From Breviolum minutum Mf 1.05b.01 (taxonomy: Eukaryota; Sar; Dinophyceae; Suessiales; Symbiodiniaceae), in assembly GCA_000507305.1 (NCBI GenBank), contig DF240121.1, forward strand, positions 35,041 to 99,040: 64,000 nucleotides of DNA. Direction: 5' to 3'. Below, one piece after another: positions 59,601-64,000 of the stretch (within the stretch, counting starts at the first letter, position 1; every line of letters starts with the position of its first letter). The position numbers and the translations under genes were made by a program. The notes beneath the pieces were generated by a model. It saw nothing but the letters and a program-made list of their open reading frames with translations. It was not told the origin of the DNA and searched no databases.

Positions 59601-59791
59601 GGGAAGCATTCCAATATACAATACATATATAATATATATGCTAAGAATCTGCTAAGATATCAAAACACCTGTGTTTTCATGGTGTTTTCATGAACATCGC
59701 AACCATCGGTGTCCTATTTTCCCCCCAGCTGCGAAACCCCAACGGTTACAGGTCACAACAGAGGAACTCGAAGAAACCCTGGCGAAATGGG
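50635..59791 (+). CDS. TXNDC9: TXNDC9 / phosducin-like thioredoxin-domain protein, micro-exon gene
   Basis: Nine exons in order match the whole core of TXNDC9: N-terminal helix (LDAEIARLDALK, EDDLEELRRKRLEKMK), the GHGEY motif, EFFDVAKKSEKMVVHFWREST, the single Cys of the degenerate active site (STWRCEIMDKH), FVKINAEKAPYLVE, EDGKTEHTIVGFSEF and the C-terminal TTEELEETLAKWG. TXNDC9 is a cytosolic co-chaperone that binds the CCT/TRiC chaperonin and tunes folding of actin and tubulin; it lacks the CXXC of redox thioredoxins, and so does this copy. Donors are GT and GC, with at least one probable GA. Short exons after 53005, 55785 and 57123, the start codon and the extreme C-terminus were not found. 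Confidence 0.85.
51184..51297 (+). mobile_element. Family A relic
   Basis: gcaacggtagtttcaaacat, then cattggggaagattcaacca; end tatcacctag. Confidence 0.5.
51487..51798 (+). repeat. Tandem duplication of about 98 bp, one copy carrying a C element
   Basis: ccatcataaatccatataaa ... ctaggtcagtttgctaggtt ... ggtgttttcc is present twice. Copy 1 (51487-51699) is split by the C element; copy 2 (51700-51798) is unsplit. Confidence 0.9.
51548..51662 (+). mobile_element. Family C element with visible empty site
   Basis: TA, ctgttgatggacaaaaatcc ... gatttctgaaccatcaacag, TA. The left arm is of the first type and the right arm of the second, so the element is a chimera. The empty site is at 51759-51760 in the neighbouring copy. 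Confidence 0.95.
51825..51875 (+). CDS. TXNDC9: TXNDC9 exon (51 nt)
   Basis: The acceptor gccagccag precedes EHEAELDAEIARLDALK; GT donor after ctcaag. Confidence 0.85.
52258..52361 (+). mobile_element. Family C element
   Basis: TA, ctgttgatggaagaaatcct to aggatttcttccaccaacag; the right TA has become ca. Confidence 0.85.
52959..53005 (+). CDS. TXNDC9: TXNDC9 exon (47 nt)
   Basis: The acceptor atgggtag precedes EDDLEELRRKRLEKM; GT donor (atgaa before gtccaa). The phase does not join directly to the next exon, which implies a missed micro-exon. Confidence 0.8.
53041..53190 (+). mobile_element. Unassigned inverted repeat in a TXNDC9 intron
   Basis: tcaccaaaagtttcaggtac / gtacctgaaatgtttggtga are inverted, with inner ctaaaatggaggg / attcctccattttag. 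Confidence 0.75.
53844..53900 (+). CDS. TXNDC9: TXNDC9 exon (57 nt)
   Basis: The acceptor catccccag precedes DKMKKLASGHGEYTMIEEK. GHGEY is the family hallmark before the thioredoxin fold. The next base pair is GA, an apparent GA donor. Confidence 0.85.
53945..54092 (+). mobile_element. Unassigned inverted repeat
   Basis: aatcatgggaatctaaggg on the left and cttagattcccatgaa on the right, with inner aacccccc and gggggggt. Confidence 0.6.
54132..54247 (+). mobile_element. Family A element
   Basis: ttgggtggtggttgtttcaa to gtgaaaaaccaccaactag, in the intron between GHGEY and the EFFDVA exon. Confidence 0.85.
54442..54477 (+). CDS. TXNDC9: TXNDC9 exon (36 nt)
   Basis: The acceptor gaacggag precedes EFFDVAKKSEKM; GT donor (aaaatg before gttgga). 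It joins VVHFWREST in phase 0 with the exact family spacing. Confidence 0.85.
54497..54774 (+). mobile_element. Family E element split by an A element
   Basis: ttggagaaaatcatcccatg, then ttaataa, the A insertion, ataaccatggtgatcg and an interior gttattccccttccaaatgg to gggatgatgctccaag. Confidence 0.8.
54538..54638 (+). mobile_element. Family A element nested in an E element
   Basis: ctaggtggtggtttcaaata to gggttgaaaccaccacctag; ataa on both sides (54534-54537 and 54639-54642). Removing it with one ataa restores ttaataaccatgg of intact E copies. Confidence 0.9.
54904..54995 (+). mobile_element. Inverted repeat related to family F
   Basis: cctcctgggaactaacatat to gggatatgtaagttccgtgg; same variant as 41889. 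Confidence 0.7.
55216..55309 (+). mobile_element. Family A element with about 12-nt duplication
   Basis: ctgggtggtggtttcaaaca to gggttgacaccaccaactag; gtaattaacaga at 55204-55215 and gtaatgaacaga at 55309-55320 differ by one base. Confidence 0.85.
55727..55785 (+). CDS. TXNDC9: TXNDC9 exon with the degenerate active site
   Basis: The acceptor gcggtgaag precedes VVHFWRESTWRCEIMDKHI; GT donor after atcag. Only one cysteine stands where redox thioredoxins have CXXC, as in the family. Confidence 0.9.
56852..56978 (+). mobile_element. Unassigned inverted repeat upstream of a TXNDC9 exon
   Basis: ccctaaggatccaatcgcct and aggtgattggatccctagg are inverted, with gtttt / aaac-type ends. Confidence 0.65.
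57057..57123 (+). CDS. TXNDC9: TXNDC9 exon
   Basis: The acceptor ctgtgtcag precedes KHWGTRFVKINAEKAPYLVE and SL. The 3' border near 57123 is uncertain. Confidence 0.85.
57437..57550 (+). mobile_element. Family C relic
   Basis: TA, ctcttgatgaaagaaatccg; right end ccgttcatcaccagta. Confidence 0.45.
57669..57785 (+). mobile_element. Family H repeat
   Basis: ggttggttgggttatatagg to gaaagtaggagggttttttt; shares both ends with the copy at 58638. Confidence 0.6.
58394..58477 (+). repeat. Compound trinucleotide microsatellite
   Basis: An att tract, then a tag/tagt tract, then a gtt tract, switching at about 58424 and 58440. It reads as homopolymeric L or V on + and Q or I on -, which is not evidence of coding. 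Confidence 0.9.
58544..58613 (+). CDS. TXNDC9: TXNDC9 exon (70 nt)
   Basis: The acceptor cagaccaag precedes LSCEDGKTEHTIVGFSEFNS and GDE; GC donor (gatgag before gctggc). The DGKT-x-IVGF block is the fourth beta-strand region of the family. Confidence 0.9.
58638..58766 (+). mobile_element. Family H repeat
   Basis: ggttgggttatatagggatt, then ccataaaccattataaggat and ttttttttcgtggctcac. Related ends occur at 38265-38340. Confidence 0.6.
58814..58974 (+). mobile_element. Family I long palindrome
   Basis: caatggagtttcctggttcc to ggggaaccaggaaacagcta with ttg end. It is homologous to 31445-31584 throughout, including the flanking caatgg. Confidence 0.75.
59042..59212 (+). mobile_element. Family C element, enlarged
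   Basis: TA, ctgttgatgaaagaactcct to ggatttcttccatcaacaa, TA; about 60 bp longer than other copies through extra sequence containing ccatgtatggtatatattt. Confidence 0.85.
59752..59791 (+). CDS. TXNDC9: TXNDC9 exon near the C-terminus
   Basis: The acceptor acggttacag precedes VTTEELEETLAKW; GT donor (tggg before gtgtcc). It joins NSGDE in phase 0 and matches the TTE-LE motif after the thioredoxin fold. Confidence 0.8.
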
Positions 59792-61460
59792 GTGTCCCTT
59801 GGTTGATGTCTCCGGTGCAACTCTTGGTTTTTTTGAGGCTAGATAACAAGAAAAGTACAAATTATTGGAGATGTAATATGTATATATGTACTGTAGCACA
59901 TGTGCATACATAGATATATATGTATAGTATAGTATTGCTTCCAGTAATATTTTGTTCGAAACACAAGACTATGATATCAGATGTTTATGAACTTTTGTTT
60001 CCTGATGCATTGTCATTATTTTATTATTTCTATCAACCATGCCGACAGCGGGCAGGGGGCATTTTTTGCAACCGATAAATGACCCTGAAATGATGACAAA
60101 ATTCTTCCAACATTGAAAAACTTTGAAACATGTTGTAGGGAGAAATGTTTGTGTGGGGTCATCAGTGCGTGTTGCATGCGTGGTTTTGGTTGGGAACAGA
60201 TTAGCATTCATAAGCTGTTGGGAAGCAGACATTTCCAAACTGATAGGAACAACTCCTTAACTGAGAGATTGTTTGAAATAGTACGAATTCCAATGTCAAA
60301 GTGTCCAAATGAGTTTCTGAGATGCTTCACAACAACGCAACAAACAACCAGCCAAACAGCCAACAAAACCCTGCTAGAACAAGGTCATCAAGTATGACTG
60401 TTGAGCAAAAATTCGCTCAATTTTGCTGGACTGAAACTGAGCCGTGTGCCTCTGAGAATCCTGACCAGACGTGTCTTTTTGTTGGTCCCAACAGACCATT
60501 CTGTGGCTTGTTCCGTTGGTGACTTGAACTCACTAAGATGAAGTCCACTGAAAAGGTGTGGCAAAGGGCATGGAAGGATGCCCGCAATTCGTGTGATAAT
60601 CAGGGAAGCATCAGTTGAATGCTGATGCCATGCAGGTAGGATGCATGTGATGCATTGGTTGCACAGACTTTGGTTGAGGAACCAGCCAACAGATTGAGTA
60701 CCGAGAAATGAGTAGTTCGGCACAAGAGGTTTATCATTAAATCACATCAAATCAATCTACATATTAATTTACATAGAATGCGTAGATTTACAATGATGTA
60801 CACTATATATTTACAACTATCCTGGAGTAATGAGTAAATGCTTTTGAATATGGTCTGTGTTTTTTAGAAACAAAACAAAAAACCGACAAATTGCAATGAA
60901 GATGTGCCATATTCACTCATAGTAATGATAACATACTATCCAGGAGTCCAGGAGAGGACTGTTTTTCCTTCAGCATGGAAATCATAGAATATACCCTAAT
61001 GCACACGGTCCTGCGGTTCCCAGTTGCCGTGGTACGATTGAATGATCGCTGAGGTGCTGACAGATATGAGTTGCACCCCACAAACATATCCAAAGCAATT
61101 TGCAAAGCCACCGAAAAATTCTGCATCAGATGTTGATTTTTCATTGTATCTGCAGATGCTTTTTTTTGGACGAAGAAGAAAAGTTGCAAGAAATGAAGAT
61201 TGGAAGAAGTTCCTAATGCCACAATAATATGTCAACCCCTGGATCGCTTGGTTGTCTAAATAGTCCTCTATTTTGACCCAAACAATCACAGGGGAGCTGT
61301 CAATGGGGAGCTCCGTCAAAGTTAAGTACCCAACATTGTTCCCAGGGCATCCCAGGGCACTGTTTGCATCGCAAACACACCGAACTCAAATGAAGTCACG
61401 CACACTGATGTCAAAACTAGGTACCAGGTGGATTTAGAGATTTTGTTTCGTTTTATCCCA
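59792..61460. other. Intron or intergenic DNA without accepted gene
   Basis: AT-rich. Open frames at 60113-60522 and 60917-61319 overlap on opposite strands and have no recognisable motif. I see no complete inverted-repeat element. Confidence 0.4.
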
Positions 61461-61567
61461 TACTGTTGATGGAAGAAATCCTGCACCACCTGGAATGGTT
61501 AAAACCTCATAAAAAATGGGATAAAATCATCATCCTTGGTGGTGCAGGATTTTGTCCATCAACAGTA
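61461..61567 (+). mobile_element. Family C element
   Basis: TA, ctgttgatggaagaaatcct to ggattttgtccatcaacag, TA. Confidence 0.9.
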
Positions 61568-61789
61568 CCTAAGGAAAATTATCCCATTTGATAATAAGGC
61601 TGCTTCAAAAGCAAACATTTCAGTACATTTCAGCCGAAGGATGTGCAACTCGACACAGGAAAAACTCTGAGATTGAAAAAACAAGGATTTTTGCTTTCGC
61701 CTTGGGAGGAGTTGTTGCGGAAAGTTAGGAAGCAAAACACCCGGTGCGGTCGGCCAGTAAAAACCTAAAAAAAAAAACGTGAAATTAAT

Positions 61790-61897
61790 ATGGGGGTTTC
61801 CTAAAATGGTTGGTTTCCCCAACAACCATGGCTTTTCCAACTAAAAATGATCCTTTTGGGGTGTTTGGGGGTACCACCATTTAAGGAAACACCCATT
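61790..61897 (+). mobile_element. Family B element
   Basis: tatgggggtttcctaaaatg to catttaaggaaacacccat. Confidence 0.7.
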
Positions 61898-62048
61898 TAG
61901 CCCCTTTTAGATCCGGGTTCCTTAAAAACTGGCCCAAGTTGCCCATATTTTCAGGGGGCTTTTAATTAGCTGTTTTTAGGGAGGGTCATTTCTTTTTTTT
62001 ATCCCCTCCCAAGAAAAAGGTAACAGTTGCCGGTCCTGCAATGATCTA

Positions 62049-62150
62049 CCTGGTAGTTTCAAATATGTTTTATTTTCACCCCTTCTTTGGGGAAATGATC
62101 CAATTTGACGATCATATTTTTCAATGGGGTTGGTTGAAACCACCAACTAG
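62049..62150 (+). mobile_element. Family A element
   Basis: cctggtagtttcaaatatgt to ggttgaaaccaccaactag. Confidence 0.85.
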
Positions 62151-62899
62151 TGATGGTATTTTTCAAAAAGGAACGTCATCATTCCAACTTCCAAACATCG
62201 TTGTTGGAAGGTTCAGAGGTCCCCTAGGAAAACTCCCCGAAAAAAAGTGTAACTAGCCGAAGACACCCTTTGACACTTGAGGAAAGGTGTGTTGGGTTTG
62301 ATGTGTCTTTATTTAAAAAACGAAACACATGATCCAAGCCCTTAATCCCACCCCAAGTTTTACAGAGGCTACGGGAATTTATCAACAATGATATCATCCT
62401 TGATAAATGAGCAGACGATCTCACCAAATTAATTTGAGTGCCTTCTCGGTGAATTAATTTGAGAAGATCACTCGGAGATTTGAATTGCCGGGGCAGGAAT
62501 AATATAGCAGCAATTTCAAGGCTTAGTATTTTGAAAGTCACAAGCCTTCTTAACAGGAGAATCTTGAAAACTGCAAAGTCTAAAAAAAAACATGGACACT
62601 GACTAGAATAGACATTTCACAACATGAACCCTCAAACATGCGTCACACATGGTCCTGCTGATGGCTGAATTCCTGAGAGACCTTGCAAAAACACATAATG
62701 AGACACAGTACTTATCACCTGGTGCGGGACATCAACCATCAAATTTTCTCTGGATCACTGTACAGCCATTGAATAAAACAGGCCAACAAACAACTTTGAA
62801 AAATAGTGGCTTGACAACTCTTGGGAGCCTGTTGGGTATAGGCTAGGTGACTTTTGAGGAGATCTCCGGATCCCTCAAACCTCAAACAAACCGTCGCAG
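62151..62899. other. Non-coding stretch
   Basis: No exon or complete element recognised; open frames are short and overlap on both strands. Confidence 0.4.
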
Positions 62900-62965
62900 G
62901 CAGTGCGAAGGGCACAAGCGCAGTTGTCGGAGGTCTTGAACACCTTATCCGAGGAAGATCGCAAG
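62900..62965 (+). CDS. Exon of an unidentified downstream gene
   Basis: The acceptor aaccgtcgcag precedes AVRRAQAQLSEVLNTLSEED and RK in phase 0; GT donor after cgcaag. An amphipathic helix, family unknown. It might alternatively be a late exon of the TXNDC9 transcript, though the family does not need it. Confidence 0.55.
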
Positions 62966-63176
62966 GTGTGGCGTTTTTTTTTGACATAGGCTTGGCTCTT
63001 TTTTTTTGGTAGTTTCACGTTTCAAAAGTGTGATTGTGACGGCAGAAAGTGCTGATGATTTCAAACATATCTATAGATTTAGTAGCCCGCAAACCAGCTG
63101 GATCCTGATTTTTTCCCAACCAGTAGAATGGACCTATCAGACTTTTTCCAAGCTGGGCAGCCTTTCTTGGATGGAT

Positions 63177-63259
63177 CCCTGAAAACAAACTAATGTCCCC
63201 TTAAAAGGGACTATTTCAATAGGAAATACATCTTTCAACCATGGATTTTTAGGGGACAT
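63177..63259 (+). mobile_element. Inverted repeat related to family F
   Basis: gaaaacaaactaatgtcccc on the left and ggggacatgattctgttttc on the right; interior ggaaatacatctttcaacca. Confidence 0.6.
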
Positions 63260-63462
63260 GATTCTGTTTTCATTTTTTTTTACATTAAGGAATGGTCAAG
63301 TATTTAAGTTCGATGTGTTACATTTTGGGAAGATTTGGGAGATCTGGCACTGGGGGAGGTTATCCAGAGGCCACATGGCTTTTTCCAAACTTTTGGACTT
63401 TCCCAATGTGTCGAATTTCCCCGTACTGTTGGATCCCTATCCCGGCCCCTGTTGGATCCCTA

Positions 63463-63589
63463 CTAGGGTGTCCTGCTGGAACTTCGTTAGTAAGTTGGGT
63501 TATTTCACCTATTTAGGGGACGTATCCAACCTACTTATATTGGGGTGAAATGATGCAGTTACATCCTAAGTACCGGCAGGACATCCCAG
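63463..63589 (-). mobile_element. Family D element, reverse orientation
   Basis: ctagggtgtcctgctggaac to accggcaggacatcccag; centre acgtatccaacctacttata. Confidence 0.85.
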
Positions 63590-63591
63590 TT

Positions 63592-63728
63592 TGTACAGTA
63601 AGTAGTTAGGATCACCCGCATTTACAAGCCATGGAGTGAAAGGCCGTTTGGAAGGGGTCCCACAACCCCAGGTCTTGGGGCGATCACCATGGTTATAAAC
63701 CACTTGCTAAATGGGATGATCCTCCAAG
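63592..63728 (-). mobile_element. Family E element, reverse, left arm lost
   Basis: tagttaggatcacccgcatt to gggatgatcctccaag; it lies 3 bp from a D element, so one arm may have been lost when they met. Confidence 0.7.
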
Positions 63729-64000
63729 TGGATCCCTTTCCCAGTCTTTTTTGATCTTTTGCGGGGCACATATATCTAAGTCGAAGTCCCCAACACAATC
63801 GACTTCCTGTGTCACTGTGGCTTTGTTTGATTTATTGAATGAACCCTTTGGTTTGTGGGAATCTACCAGTGGCACCAACAACTATTTTACTCAGAAAACT
63901 TGTTGATGTTTTAAAAAAAATCCTCCTCTTCTATAGGTGCGGGTTCATGTTAGTTACCTGTACATTGGCGGATGGAACATATGACTGGCATGTTTCCTGA

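Noticed and set aside
5372-62150. Regularly recurring repeats resembling a CRISPR-like array
   Set aside because: Copies are dispersed by hundreds to thousands of bases, are palindromic, carry target duplications and lie in introns; no fixed spacer length and no cas-like gene.
1-64000. Dinoflagellate spliced-leader relic (ccattttggctcaag)
   Set aside because: Looked for on the + strand and not seen; a machine search on both strands would be decisive.
1-64000. tRNA, rRNA or snRNA genes
   Set aside because: No stretch with the expected conserved boxes was noticed by eye; a covariance-model search was not possible.

Overview
The window reads as nuclear DNA of a dinoflagellate, most likely a Symbiodiniaceae-type alga. 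This is inferred from four things. Genes are cut into exons of about 25-90 nt whose introns often start with GC, and apparently sometimes GA, instead of GT. Introns are filled with short terminal-inverted-repeat elements of the kind called introners in dinoflagellates. The gene families fit (an organellar-type PPR protein; RCC1 repeats joined to a ubiquitin-like tail). Every convincing exon is on the + strand. There is no bacterial-style gene packing, and most open frames in the window are chance or repeat-derived.

Layout. (1) 1-3636: a five-exon gene of unknown function with a 12-nt minisatellite at its left edge and several reading-frame breaks, so a decaying gene or a copy with sequence errors. 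(2) 3637-16628: intron or intergenic DNA dominated by dispersed inverted-repeat elements, with one possible coding block at 14524-14874. (3) 16629-45082: one P-class pentatricopeptide-repeat (PPR) gene rebuilt here from 24 micro-exons; most junctions keep the reading frame and the 35-residue PPR period. (4) 20566-21757: an uninterrupted gene of seven RCC1-like repeats plus a ubiquitin-like C-terminus, on the same strand inside a large intron of the PPR gene. (5) about 47360-50338: coding-like exons of an unidentified gene. (6) about 50635-59791: a TXNDC9 / phosducin-like thioredoxin-domain gene, again in micro-exons. (7) 62900-62965: an exon of a further unidentified gene.

The main discovery is the mobile-element ecology. 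At least six families of roughly 95-160 bp palindromic elements recur. Family A begins ctaggtggtgg, ends ccaccaactag, lies in most PPR introns and is bounded by target-site duplications, usually 4 nt but up to 18 nt. Families B, C, D and E have TA at both ends, as Tc1/mariner-type miniature elements do. Three direct proofs of movement are visible: a C element inside a B element, an A element inside an E element, and a tandem duplication in which one copy carries a C element and the other keeps the empty TA site. Together they suggest a genome whose genes are being fragmented by intron-creating transposons.

Limits: exon borders come from frame, motif and splice-dinucleotide reasoning only. A few short PPR and TXNDC9 exons are missing from the reconstruction, and the 5' ends of all genes are unknown.
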